Assembly (NCBI GenBank): GCA_033964015.1
Contig: CM066914.1
Coordinates: forward strand, 17,873,637 to 17,937,636
DNA length: 64,000 nt
DNA from: Scolanthus callimorphus
Lineage: Eukaryota; Cnidaria; Anthozoa; Actiniaria; Edwardsiidae
Direction: 5' to 3'
Positions 33,001-43,968 of the stretch are shown here, piece by piece (the first letter of the stretch is position 1; the number at the start of each line of letters is the position of its first letter). A model generated the notes under the pieces. The model saw nothing but the letters and a program-made list of their open reading frames with translations. It was not told the origin of the DNA and did no database searches. Position numbers and translations under genes: made by a program.

Positions 33001-36000
33001 GTATAAATCTCAATTGTTTTTCTTTCTTGGTGACAGCTGGAGTATAATGAAGCCATGAAGAGCTACCATAGCTCATCTGCATACCAGGAATGGATGGCTG
33101 CCAAAGGAAGAGGTTTGCCTGGACCGCTACTTTGGCTATTATCAGAATGAATTATAATAATAAAATGTCATAATATGCATGTAATAAGTAGTTCTGATCT
33201 CTCTTGTTACTTCAAATTCTTCAGCTCAAGCAGCAATTCAGGCCCAGCAGTCAATGGAGAGAGCAATGATGAACTCAATGGCATTTGGAGGGGTAAGATT
33301 TCTTGTCCCTCAAATCATATTGTTCAAGTCATTAATTTATACTTCCCCTATCTGTGTCATTCCTTGATTCTGTCAAGCTTGACTTGCACTTGGCCAGGAA
33401 CAAGTCCTCTTGGTTTTATATACCTTTCAGTGTTCTTGCAAATGTTCAGGGTCTCCACCCCGAAACAATATAAACATTTAACACCAAACAGTCAGCAGAT
33501 AATTACTTTTGGGAAGGGGCCTTTGGGGCTACCACAAAACAAAATTGGGTTCCAAACATGGCAAGTCCTCTGAAGTATTAAAACTGGTTCTATGTCGTGG
33601 GACTCACTGCTGGGTTCAGGAGGATTCCCCGTATTTGAAGTTCTCAAGAACGTGATGTTATATCTTGTAGAAAATGGATGAACCAAGATACAGTATTCAG
33701 CCAGTTGAGGAGGAGGATGGTATGTGTGGTGTACAAAATCTCACTAGAGCTGATTTTCATATGATTGTAAAATATTGTACACTTGGTCCACAGAACCTTG
33801 CTTCAGACTAGTGTATTTCTGTATTAGCTTTCGGCACTGCAACAAATTCTGCATGAAATTAATTACTCCCAGAAATGATCATAGCCCCACTGCAGAGACC
33901 ACATCCTACCCCACCCCCTTAGTGTTTCCAGTGTAAAATACAGTGATTGCTTGGTAAATAAGATGTGCATTGGCCCCCACTCCCTGGAATTTTCAATTCT
34001 CTCCATGTTGGGGTATACAATGTAGATCTTTTCTGGTATTACACATCCTTCCAAAAGGGGCCTGGGCAAGTGTGTGGGCTCCCTGTGTCTTTTTGAAAAG
34101 GACCAAGCCAGGTGCCAGAAACATTTCATCGCCACAATTCCTGCAAGTAGGAAAAATTTATAGGAATTTGCAAATGTTTTTATGGTTAGAAGGGAATCTA
34201 CCATGAATTGTTCATAAGGTTAATGATTAAAGTATCAAAAGATGATACTTGTTATTTTATGCATGAAAGTGTTATTCTTATTTCTGTAGATGATGATGAG
34301 ACATTTTCAGTCAAGCATATTGCGGCCGCCAGGTTCCAAAGAAATCACAAGCTGATGGCTGAAGTATTTAGTGAAGCAGTAGTCCCAGATGTCAGAACAG
34401 GTATTATACCCTTAGGACCTCATTACCCCATGCCACACCCTTAAACTCCCACCACCAGGGGCATAGCTAGGGGGTCGTAGGATACACATGATCCCCCCCT
34501 TTTTAAGATGCAAAGTATAGTGAACATTATGAGAAAAATGAACAAAAATGGACCGTACATTTTCAGTAGTTGTGACTCTCCCTTACCAAGTGCTGGCTAC
34601 AGCCCAAGTCGTACGATTTCAAGCTTGTTCTCCCTTTCCGTTTGACAAAAGTATCAATCGGAGAGTACTGTTTCCCGGGTGACCAGGCTTGCAACATTTT
34701 GCCTGCACTTGGGAACACCCGAGCAGCTGTACTTCAATCCACAGGATCCCCAACACAGAAAAGGCAGAAACATTTTTTTCATCAACTTCAAGTAGTATGC
34801 AGAAACGTTGAATGTGTGCAAAAATTACTTCATAATTTGTAGTTCATGTGTGCCCCTAGGCGAATGAAGGCCCACAAACTGCTTAGCGCACGTTTCTCAA
34901 AGCTCAAGCAAATGTTTTTTTTGTTGCCTGGCATGTTAGAAAACGAGTTGGAAAATGAGCAACTGCACCGGTTTTCTATCTTGCTCCGCAATGTTGTTAC
35001 GCGGATGCACTTCTCCGCCACTTACACATCACACGTGGTTTGGCTTTAAAATATTCTAGAATTTTCGAATGTTTGAGTTTAAAGAAACAGCTGAAGCCCA
35101 GGTGAATTATTGTTGAATTATTGCTCTTGTTCCAGTTGTGACGAAAACACGGTTGGGAGTACTCAAGCGCCAAGTGCAATCGCTAATATCACACCAGGTA
35201 GATATTCAGCCGTGCTGGGCGGCGCGTTTTGTCTTGCCATTTTTAGTAAGACTGTTTATAAAAGTCTTGAGTGCGCGCGGACCCGCCGCCGCCAGAAGGG
35301 CAAGCATGCGAGCGTAGCACATGTAGAAAGGGTTGCCTCATGGAAAAGTACCCCGGAAGGAAATCTCACTGCCAAAAATGGCCATGTTTTACGTTTGGGT
35401 TTGTTGAGAATTAAACCAAAGCAGAACGCCCAACAACGAAAAAAGCTGCAGTTTTTTCACATTTTACTTCTGACTTCTCCTAAAGTTCGTGTTATTCGAA
35501 ACTTAATTAATTTAATCTATGTATTTATATGCATTTCGTTAATACAGTAAAAAACCGCATAAAAGAACAAGTGGATTAAGAACGCTCAGGCTGAAATTTG
35601 GTCAAAAATGTACCTCATACATAAGAACATGTGGAGCCTGAAAAATGAGAATTGTTCTTGTATACAAAAATGGCTGCCAGTTAGATTTGAGTACAGTAAC
35701 CTACAATGGTATAGTACCAAGTAGATCAACATTATGTGCTAGAAGATTGCACACAGAGTTCTACAGCAGGTACTTTATGGGGATTTCCAGGGTACATTAA
35801 GCAATTGTTTGCTACTAAATAATTACCTTCTGTGAATTACATTCAATCTGTATTTGACTGTTGGTAGTGTATGCAGTATTTGATTTTTAAGAAACAATTT
35901 TAAGAACACCTTAAGAACGTTTTCAGGCTGATTTTGCAGAAAACACCCAATGCACAAGAACAAAATCAGCCTGAAACCCCAAAACACCTGTTCTTTTATG

Positions 36001-38369
36001 CGGGTTTTTACTGTATTCAAGTGCTATTGTCCTCCTAAAAGATTTTGTCAACGGGAATTTCCAGTACGCATTCCCTGGGCTGCGGTTGCTTTGTGAAGTC
36101 ATGGATCATGGATAGAAAACAAAATCACTCTTTTTCGAATACGCTCAGGCACTTGTCTTGTACTCCTACTTGAATTCTTCTTTATTCGAACAGTCGAGTA
36201 GTTTTACTTTGAATTCAGTGCGATCATCTCTTACAAGAAATCAATAAAAGTTTGATGTAGACGGGAAGCCATCCAGTAACAAAAACGGCGGACCAAGCAA
36301 ATATCTGGTATTTTGAATGTCAGTCAGTCTGAAAACGCGACCCTAGTAGGTGTTTTGCTACCATAGAAAATGCAAAGAACTCAAAGAAAAAAACCATTGT
36401 AAATAACTTTGAGAAATCGCTCATTATTAACTTTCACCGTGAGGATGTGAGAACGTCTTGTGCCCTAGCGGAGAATATATTTTTTAGGAAGAGCTTTTCG
36501 GTACCTAACTACGATGTCTACGAAATGCTTCCGTAATTCAAATCTTTCGTAACCAGGTTTGTCATACGAGACGTGTCAGGACAAAACATCTTCATTGCAT
36601 TTGTATTCTAGAAAAAGCTTGAGGCAGAACTCCAACAAATAGAAGAAAAATTCGAAAGCAAAAAACGGAGGTTCCTGGAGGATAGTGAAAAGTTTGACGA
36701 GTCATTAAGAAAGGTGAGTGGTGACACGCCCTTGGGCTATAATCCTATTACTTAGGGGCCGATTATTATGTGAATCATCTCAATGTTTTAGTAATGTCAA
36801 AAAGCCATTTTCGTAATAACCGTAAAGCCACTTAGACAAAGCGCGAAAAGGACGCCTTCTTTAGGGTTTCCACTAACTTTGAAAAGTCAAGGTCAGTGAC
36901 TTGTGCAAAAGACTTATTCCGTCGTCGCTTGATTGATCACCAAACAGTGGGTAATTTCCCCAGTGGAATATGTCTGAGCAACGAACTCGAAGATTTTTAA
37001 TGAATTCTTCAGCATTTCCTGACGAAAATATAAATGAGGCAGCCTCGACCACCTTCCTATAATCAATGTGTTTTCCATGCTCTATACAGAAACAACATTT
37101 CGTCTTGTCCGACGTAGCAACAGTAACTAGGGAAGTAGAACAATGAATTGGGATCGGTGAATTGGTCATGGAAATTCGAAAAAAGAGCAAACGTCAAAAT
37201 TTTGATGAAATGCTCATTATTATTAATCTTGGGAAAAGGAAATTGCTTGGGGAGTGAAAATTGAAAAATCTCGGGGAGCGAAAATTGCTTTTGCGTCAGA
37301 AAATAGAGCGGTTTTCATATGACTGTAGTGAAAGCAATCACAGAGTAATTACACAAATTCTGAATAAAACCTATAGGAGTAACTACAAAGTAATTGCGAA
37401 TTACTCACAACAGCCATGTGAAATCCGCTCTATTGATTCAATTACCCAACGAATGGGAACCTTGTTTTTTTACATGTGTGTGATTCCCAAGCAACACTAT
37501 AACCAATTATTTTCGATAAGCCATTCGCGTTCATGCAACAGCAAATTTTATTTCGAAAAAAAATTCACAACTCTATGGTGAATGTCAAATAAAGTGCTCT
37601 AGCGTGATTCAGACCCCTTTTCTTTTTTTAAAATCGTTCAAAAGAGACTCCCCACGCGGAGGGGCACATCACGTCCCATCCTGTTGCACGCTTCCTTTTT
37701 CTTTCACCACGAAAACAAAGCAGAATCGAAAACATCAAGGTTCGAAGGATGACAAAATTCCTTAGGGAACTTTCCAGTTGGCGATCCACTGACAAGTAAC
37801 AGCTTGAAGACCTTGAATGTTTCCGATATCAACCGCACAGCTGCCTATATCGAGTGTTCTGTTTTGATACCACATAAAGAGAACGTCCTTTAGCGCAACT
37901 GTTGTTGTAGTTGCGGTAGTTGTGATCGTTTATAGCCAAAACTGTTGTTCTTTCACTAGAAATTTTCAAAATCTGGCCGATTTGAGTTTGTTTTCTCTGT
38001 TCCGCTAGTCAAACCAGCCAAACAGGTCCTTGTCCTGTTTCGCTTGGTGCCGTTGAATGGGTTTTCGTCGCGACAGAAAGCCAGTCGACTACAATAGGCG
38101 AAATCAGGCAAGGACCTGATTGGCTGGTTTGATGTAATGAATGGTTAGAGAAAACTAGATGTTTTGAAAACGCGTAACGCGAAACAACGGTACGTTTGTC
38201 CTTACAGTTGTGCGAACCCCCTGCTGAAGACGAAGAAGAGTCGGAAGAAAGCTCACCCACTGCCACTGGTGACAAAACCGAACTGCCACCTGTCGAACAG
38301 GATAAGGAGAATGAAGGAACGGACTCTCCTGCCGTCACAGAAAACTCTGACGATACCAGTAAGGAATGA
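30004..38369 (+). CDS. SMARCE1: SWI/SNF (BAF) complex subunit BAF57, HMG-box protein
   Basis: Thirteen exons join in frame into 362 aa: 30004-30118, 31473-31519, 31918-32004, 32234-32311, 32521-32622, 32854-32883, 33037-33112, 33225-33292, 33671-33719, 34290-34400, 35136-35197, 36612-36713, 38208-38369. The protein is a core subunit of animal BAF nucleosome remodellers and binds DNA through its HMG box. Seen in order: a Gln/Pro/Tyr-rich N-terminus (about 1-83); [20 protein letters not shown] opening the HMG box (about 90-165) with [17 protein letters not shown]; a conserved [13 protein letters not shown] segment; a coiled coil (about 258-309) from LKRQVQSL to [20 protein letters not shown]; and an acidic Ser/Glu tail. 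It is shorter than the human protein (411 aa, recalled), mainly in the tail. Confidence 0.95.
30119..31472 (+). other. SMARCE1 intron 1
   Basis: A 1.35-kb intron with no recognised exon, repeat pair or RNA gene. Confidence 0.5.
34401..35135 (+). other. SMARCE1 intron 10 with a MITE end
   Basis: GGGGCATAGCTAGGGGG at 34458-34474, followed by a CCCCCC run, is typical of one end of a decayed hAT-like MITE; no clear partner end was found. The remainder is unassigned. Confidence 0.35.
35543..36015. mobile_element. MITE with TACAGTAAAAAACC ends, SMARCE1 intron 11
   Basis: TACAGTAAAAAACCGCATAA followed by AAGAACA is mirrored by TGTTCTT and then TTATGCGGGTTTTTACTGTA. Inside, TTAAGAACGCTCAGGCTGAA and TAAGAACATGT blocks match the 28428-28803 element despite different outermost ends. 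Confidence 0.9.
37303..37432. mobile_element. Short MITE, SMARCE1 intron 12
   Basis: ATAGAGCGGTTTTCATATGA at the left is mirrored imperfectly by CCATGTGAAATCCGCTCTAT at the right. It is related to 25308-25553 by its ends and to 20996-21095 by its interior. Confidence 0.75.
37936..38197. mobile_element. MITE abutting SMARCE1 exon 13
   Basis: The inner arms TCAAACCAGCCAAACAGGTC and GACCTGATTGGCTGGTTTGA (38010-38134) pair, as do TTTTCAAAATCT-type and ATGTTTTGAAAAC segments further out. The CTGTTTCGC and AGGCGAAA core matches 27554-27834. The right end stops within about 15 bp of the polypyrimidine tract of exon 13. Confidence 0.65.
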
Positions 38370-38656
38370 TAAACTGGATTCTATACCTGTTTCTTAATCT
38401 AGTCACTTATGAGGTGGCAGCGGGATTACACGAGAACGCGTGATTTAAAGAGACGCTTTATAAAAAGATTTTCCAGAAGAGCTCTCTCCTCCGCCATCCT
38501 AGTGACGCTCGCACCCTCTGCGTTTTCGCCTGACAGTAACACGAGCGTCTATTTTCAAAAGAGATAGAAAACGTGAAAAATAGATAAATGCTTGTATTTA
38601 TAACGTTTCAAAAAGTAGTATGTAAATCGTTTAGTTCTGTCTTTGATTTGTGTAAG

Positions 38657-38662
38657 AATAAA
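38657..38662 (+). terminator. Candidate SMARCE1 polyadenylation signal
   Basis: AATAAA lies 288 nt after the stop codon, in a cluster of three overlapping or nearby hexamers (AATAAATAATAAAATAAA). Confidence 0.5.
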
Positions 38663-38669
38663 TAATAAA

Positions 38670-39985
38670 ATAAAAACAGAAAATAAAAACTGAAAAATGG
38701 TGTCCTTTCGCTACTGATCTTCAGCGCAAATGCGTTCTTGGGCTTTCTGACAAATGTAAACTGTTAAAACGTCTTGTCACTGCTTATCAAACCTTCTCAT
38801 TTTTCATGTGTTTGGTATCCCTTGGACCCAGAGCATACAGAGATAGAGAAATAGGCGTGCGGAGGAAGATAGTGGGACTGTGACGAAGGAGAAAAGAAAT
38901 AAACGTCTTTTTCTTCCTTGCAAAATTGAAGCGCCCCCCCTCTCTCGTCGCGCGCCTCGTTTTCCATCGTACGACGCACAGGGTTCCTGAGGGAGTGTGT
39001 GATTTTACAAATAGATCTCGCTTTTCCGTGCGTCTGTATTGTAATCACATGGCCTGCCGACCAATCAGAGCGCGCTTTTTACTTGTGTTGTTGCATAAAC
39101 ATACGTACACGATAGCAAAACCACAATCGTAAAACGAAATAATAGTAATAGAAAAATCACTTTATTTCGCTTAATACTTTATGCCTGGCATAGTATAATC
39201 CTCTCTGCTGCTAAAATAGTTTACAGTTCTTTACGCATTTCCAGACAATTCTAAGATATTTAATCCTTAGAAGGGAATGTCTATTGTGCTTATAGCGCTA
39301 AACGCGCCCTTGTGACTGTGGTTTGAAAGTGGTCATTCCGGATGCTTTGGGTTCTTGCTGAGAGGGTATTTTGGATGCGCACTCAATTCATGGAAAATAA
39401 TAGACCGAGTGTTCCTATTAACAACAAATCAAACGCTAGACGTGTTTGATTGCGCTCTCATAACGCTATAATCGGCTCTTACGTGCTCTTTGAATTCATT
39501 TTTCTTAATCTCCTAAAAGCTTGTGCCAGTTTAACTAAGCTGAAAGAGTACTTAAGCCCTGTATGTTTCTAGTGTGCGCTACGTCAAACCTTTATCCGTC
39601 CTAAGAAGATTCTTATAGGCTGGTGTTTAATGTGATCCAAGGCGCTTTAGAGAGTTCCTGATTTACTAGAGAGGGATAAAGTAGTCTATCCAACACGAGC
39701 AAAGCTACCTTAGCGTTTTCCATTTAGGAACTCGTTCCGCGGCTACAAAGTGCTTCTCAACTTCTCACCGAGTACTCTTTGTCTTTCCGTCAAAAAAAGG
39801 CTTGCTACTTAGGCGTCTGCGAGCTATTATTTCTTTTGCGCTGTTTTAGGTCTAACAAAGTCTCCGAAGTGACGCACGAACAGCGTCAAAATAGACTATA
39901 TGCGGTACTTGATGCAAGAGTGGGTTCTGTGCTCCCACACTTTCGCGATGGGACGCCAGACTGGAGTCGACTGGAGCTGATAATA
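38670..39985. other. Spacer between convergent SMARCE1 and GPCR
   Basis: The two genes converge on this spacer. 38930-39090 is a CpG-rich patch that looks like a decayed repeat. A minus-strand AATAAA near 39156 could serve the GPCR but is 900 bp from its stop. No coding exon was recognised. Confidence 0.4.
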
Positions 39986-40046
39986 TTCACTTGATCCCCA
40001 TATACCCCATTCACTTGATCCCCATATGTTCACTTGATCCACCTAC
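39986..40046. repeat. Three-copy minisatellite at the GPCR 3' end
   Basis: The unit TTCACTTGATCCCCATAT starts at 39986, 40010 and (with one change, CCACCTA) 40029. The array ends about 20 bp from the GPCR stop codon, so it falls in its 3' UTR. Confidence 0.85.
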
Positions 40047-40066
40047 ATAGGTTCAGCTATTCCCTG

Positions 40067-41248
40067 TCACACAGCCTCAACCGAGCGCGCCCCTCCGCTG
40101 TCCGACAGCGATGCGTTGTTATTCTCCTTGCTGTGGCGCCGTAGTGGCGACGTAGCTAGCGGGCTACTGTTAGTAAATGTCTGATGATGGCGAAAAAAGC
40201 TCACGGAGCTCCGCCGGCGTGCACCAGAGTCGTAGACGTACTCCTCCTGTGGACTCGGGCAGCAACGAAGCATAATTTTTCTGAAAGCGCGTCTGAACTC
40301 GCTGTTAAAATACGCGTAGATGAACGGATTGCAGGCAGAGTTCAGGTTTGGCAGAATTAGATAAATCATAAGGAACGTGAAATTGTGTAAACTCACCGGT
40401 AGCGAGTTCAGTACCAAAGGATAATACTGTGTAATTGTGAAGAGAATAAAAAACGGACACCAGCAAATTGTAAACGTCCCGATTACGACCGCGAGCGTTT
40501 TTGTTGCCTTAAAGTCCCGAATGACACTTCTTTGTTTTTTCTTTTCCTCGGAACATTGAGTAGTCACTGCTAGCTTTTTCATTTTTCTAAATTGTTTGAG
40601 CGCCTCGATGTAGACCATAGAGTAGCTGATTACCAGTACAGTTAGTGGGAGTATGAAGGCGACAATATTAGCAATAGTGTAGAAGACCACGTTAAGGTTG
40701 GTACAGCCCCCATTTAGCAGATGTACACCCGTCGCCCCGGGCCAAGGCATGATGGATATAGACGCCAGCGTCGCCGCGTAAAGCCAGACGCCGACGATTG
40801 CCATCAACGCGCGTCTCTGCGTCATCCGAATATAATACTGAAAAGGTTTAGTGATCTTTAGATATCTATCAACACTGATGACAGCAAGGTTCGCAATAGA
40901 CGCTGCTGCGCAAACCATGTCAAACCAAATCCAGAAAAAGCACTCGTTCAGCGTGAACACGCGAGTACCTGAAGTCGTCACGATTCGGAATGGCATGGAA
41001 AACAGTCCGTACAGAAGATCTGCGACGGCTAAACTCGCAATTAGCCAATTAGTTGCATTTCTGAGTCTCCGGTCCACGTAGATAGCGACACAAACCAGCA
41101 GGTTCCCCCCGACTGTTGCGACCAGTATTACAGAATAGTAAATCAGGAGAAAGTTGCGCACTGCTATGTTTCCAGAACGAGGCGGATTTCCACCAAGCAG
41201 TGTGGTGTTTGTGACGTTCCCGAAGCTTGAATTGCTCGTCATGTTCAT
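40067..41248 (-). CDS. Rhodopsin-class GPCR, amine-receptor-like orphan
   Basis: One uninterrupted exon of 393 aa, starting at the first in-frame ATG (41248; the next is 41242). The frame continues upstream but contains no earlier ATG. It is a seven-helix class A receptor of the plasma membrane: N-glycosylation sites in NVTNTT and NSS near the N-terminus, N1.50 in GGNLLV, SLAVADLL with D2.50, C3.25 in NECFF paired with the ECL2 Cys in NGGCTN, DRY at 127-129, CWCPFF at 262-267 and NPFIY at 307-311. Asp110 falls at position 3.32, the amine-contacting Asp of biogenic-amine receptors. However, positions 7.40 and 7.43 are Ile and Asn rather than Trp and Tyr, so the ligand cannot be assigned. The cytoplasmic tail has a CC pair for palmitoylation and Ser/Arg-rich phosphosite clusters. 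Confidence 0.92.
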   Translation of the reverse strand: MNMTSNSSFGNVTNTTLLGGNPPRSGNIAVRNFLLIYYSVILVATVGGNLLVCVAIYVDRRLRNATNWLIASLAVADLLYGLFSMPFRIVTTSGTRVFTLNECFFWIWFDMVCAAASIANLAVISVDRYLKITKPFQYYIRMTQRRALMAIVGVWLYAATLASISIMPWPGATGVHLLNGGCTNLNVVFYTIANIVAFILPLTVLVISYSMVYIEALKQFRKMKKLAVTTQCSEEKKKQRSVIRDFKATKTLAVVIGTFTICWCPFFILFTITQYYPLVLNSLPVSLHNFTFLMIYLILPNLNSACNPFIYAYFNSEFRRAFRKIMLRCCPSPQEEYVYDSGARRRSSVSFFRHHQTFTNSSPLATSPLRRHSKENNNASLSDSGGARSVEAV

Positions 41249-43538
41249 TCTGCCAAGTTGAGGTTTCACCCGGTAGCGCGTAATAAGCCACCACCAAGCA
41301 GTGTTGTTGACTTGATGTCTCACAGATGTCCTTACGAATTTGTCTTTCTGCGGCACGGCTGCTCTTAGTGTTTTTCAATATCACATTTTCGGCGCTGATA
41401 AACGTATGTAAACACCAAGCTAACAGTTGTCCTTGATGGCGATTTAGTGTTGAGTCAACGTCTCACTTGCGTCGTTGCACCTGCTCTTAGTGTATCTTGA
41501 TGCCGCTCTAGCGTTCTACTTTCCCGGGCCTTTCTCTCCTTTATAAGCTTGATAACATCCGAGTTACAGTCCGTTCTCAAGTGTTGTAGCCCACGTTAAT
41601 GCATTTCACCGCAAAACTCTTCTATCCGCTCAGCTTTAGTCTCTTTAACTGACAGATTTCCTGTAATTAGACACACGAAAGGCGAACAAGTTAGTTTGGT
41701 TTCCATTTCAGAACACTCGAAAAACTGAAACAAGAAAATTGACGCATAAGTTGGATTTGCTCTTGCGCGCACAATTAATAAGCATTTTTTCTCGCTCTTG
41801 AATTATAGCCAGAGCCGATGCTAACAGTAATAATTTCAAATGCTAACCGAGGATTAGATAGCGCCGGCAGCCCTAGAGCCCTTAGAGAAGTTTCCTGCCG
41901 TATGACATGGAATAATAAGTCTTAAATACGCTTTTTTCTACCTAGGGCTTCCCATCACAAGACAAAATCACCGGTTGTTGATCATTACAGGGTTAGGCAA
42001 CCCTCGGAGAACCTTTCCAAAATGACTTTTCAATAAAGAACACAAAGACTGAACCACCGCAAGCAAAGTTTACGGCCTCACGTCCAATAACGTGTTCTAT
42101 TGAGTACATTTGTGAAAGTTTTCACAGCTTGCACACCTCACACCATTACATTTTCATGTCACCTGTAATTCCTCCAACGAGAAAAAAGGGAAACTTTACA
42201 ACCTGCGTCGTTATATTATGTTTTCTCGCGTACGACCAGCGACCTGCTTTTTGATAAGCATTTTAGTGCGCAACACTTTTGAAAATTCTGTTTCAATTTC
42301 ACGTATTCAAATAAAATTGGAACAGTTATTCAGGTAGAATATAAAAAGAAAACGCAGGGCTAGTTTTCCTTTGTAATTACCTACCTATAGGGGCAATTGA
42401 TTACATTAAGTAAAATCTGTGTTATTTCATTTGCGATGAAGAATCTCGGTGTCTAGGCGACAGGATCTCATGAATATTGAATGAAGATATTTTAAGTTCT
42501 CGAAAACGTAGATGTCCTGCTGCACAAGGTTGAAGGTCTCGCTAAAATATCTCGACAGTTTCATTCAGATGAAAAGGTTTTGTTGATTACGTCTTGGGGA
42601 TTTCTCTAGATACTCATAGAGTGTTATTTCCCAGTCGTTGCCTATTTGCCGAGGTGACGTCATCAGTTTGTGTCAGGTGTCCGCCCCCCAGCAAGGCAGC
42701 CTCGTACTCTACAACACGAATATAGTAATTATGAACATCTCATTGAAAACATGTCATACAAATACAAAACCTATGTCGATACCTTTCCCTTTAAACATCC
42801 TGTTGCTCTTACACTAAAAAATAAATTTCGAGGTCTATTCTTCCGCTTACGGGGGAAATATAAGCAATCACGAAGATTTCATGCAAGACAAAAAAAATCG
42901 AAATGTTATTTTTTTTTTCTTTTTTCCTGCGTATCCTGGCTTAAGAGATTTCGCCACAGAAAAAAAACAAAGGGAGAAGGACTGCTTTATTGCCTTTAAC
43001 ACCATGAACAATAAACTCAAATACACTAAGGGCATGAAGTGGCCGTTTCATTGATATGGGTAGTAATTGAAGTGTTGTCGGATATCTTGAGAAATCGCAT
43101 AAATCATAGTAGAGGCACGACCTTTTAACTAGCTTGATCATTGCTTGAGCAAACGCGCCAACATCCGACAGCTCTCATTAATATCGCAAATCAAAATTAA
43201 AGCAATTTGGTTACACATCCAATATCTACAGGCTGTAATAAAGGGGTTTCAAAATAAATAAAGCATATTATTACACAGTCACGGACATTGAAAAGCACTT
43301 TATTGCATCGCTTGCTGGCTGCTGCTGGATAAGAAAATCTGCATCTGAAATCTCTCCATCTCACACTTCCGTTTGTTTTGTAACGACTCGGGTAGACCTT
43401 CAGTGAAGCTTTCTTACATTGTTTGTTTCATTTTCCCGTTTTAATTTGTTAATTCCCTTGCAATTTAACACTGCGTGCAAAAAAAAATCCTGGACCTCAC
43501 AACTAGAAATATAATTAAAAATGTATAGCTATAACTCT
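41249..43538. other. GPCR upstream region
   Basis: This should hold the GPCR promoter and 5' UTR. A TATAAGC box on the plus strand and several Kozak-free frames are visible but none is convincing. The frame at 42670-42999 starts at GTG, has no ATG near its start and no family resemblance. Confidence 0.4.
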
Positions 43539-43833
43539 TTACTGCGATTTTCATAATTCTGCGAACTCTACACCGACCAAAAAACCACGGTTTGCCTTCC
43601 GTCAATCAAGCGATTGAACAACGCTGGGTGATTTAACGGAGGCTTTGATAGATCTTGTGATCTCATAGAGGCTAGGTAGGCTTCAAACCACAATTTTTCA
43701 CAGTAAAATGTAAACCAAACTCACAAAGCATGCGTGGACTTGACTTAAAAGGTTTGATTGACGGAAGCCAAAACGTTGTTTAGCGTTAGGTAATGTCAGG
43801 TGGGAGTTCGCAGAATTATGAAAATCGCAGTAA
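43539..43833. mobile_element. 295-bp MITE, copy 1
   Basis: TTACTGCGATTTTCATAATT followed by CTGCGAACTC is mirrored by GAGTTCGCAG and then AATTATGAAAATCGCAGTAA. Inner arms CCGTCAATCAAGC and GATTGACGGAAG pair as well. A second copy lies at 45413-45707. Confidence 0.92.
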
Positions 43834-43937
43834 TCTCGTTTGTGTGAGGCTAACCCTTTCTTGATTTCGTTTGCGTGAAGCCAAATAAGATGTTTTATGA
43901 AATCTGCTTTCCACTATTGGAGTATTAAAAGGGTTGC

Positions 43938-43968
43938 GAGGAAAGGAAGGAAAGGAAGGAAAGGGTAG
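43938..43968 (+). repeat. Purine microsatellite
   Basis: A GGAAA/GGAAGG repeat of about 30 bp. Confidence 0.8.

Noticed and set aside
41249..41356. A 36-residue N-terminal extension of the GPCR
   Set aside because: The extended frame begins at a GTG codon and holds no ATG before 41248; the extension lacks signal-peptide character.
42670..42999. A 109-codon frame rich in Lys/Arg/Phe
   Set aside because: It starts at GTG, follows A/T-rich sequence and has no family resemblance or splice context.
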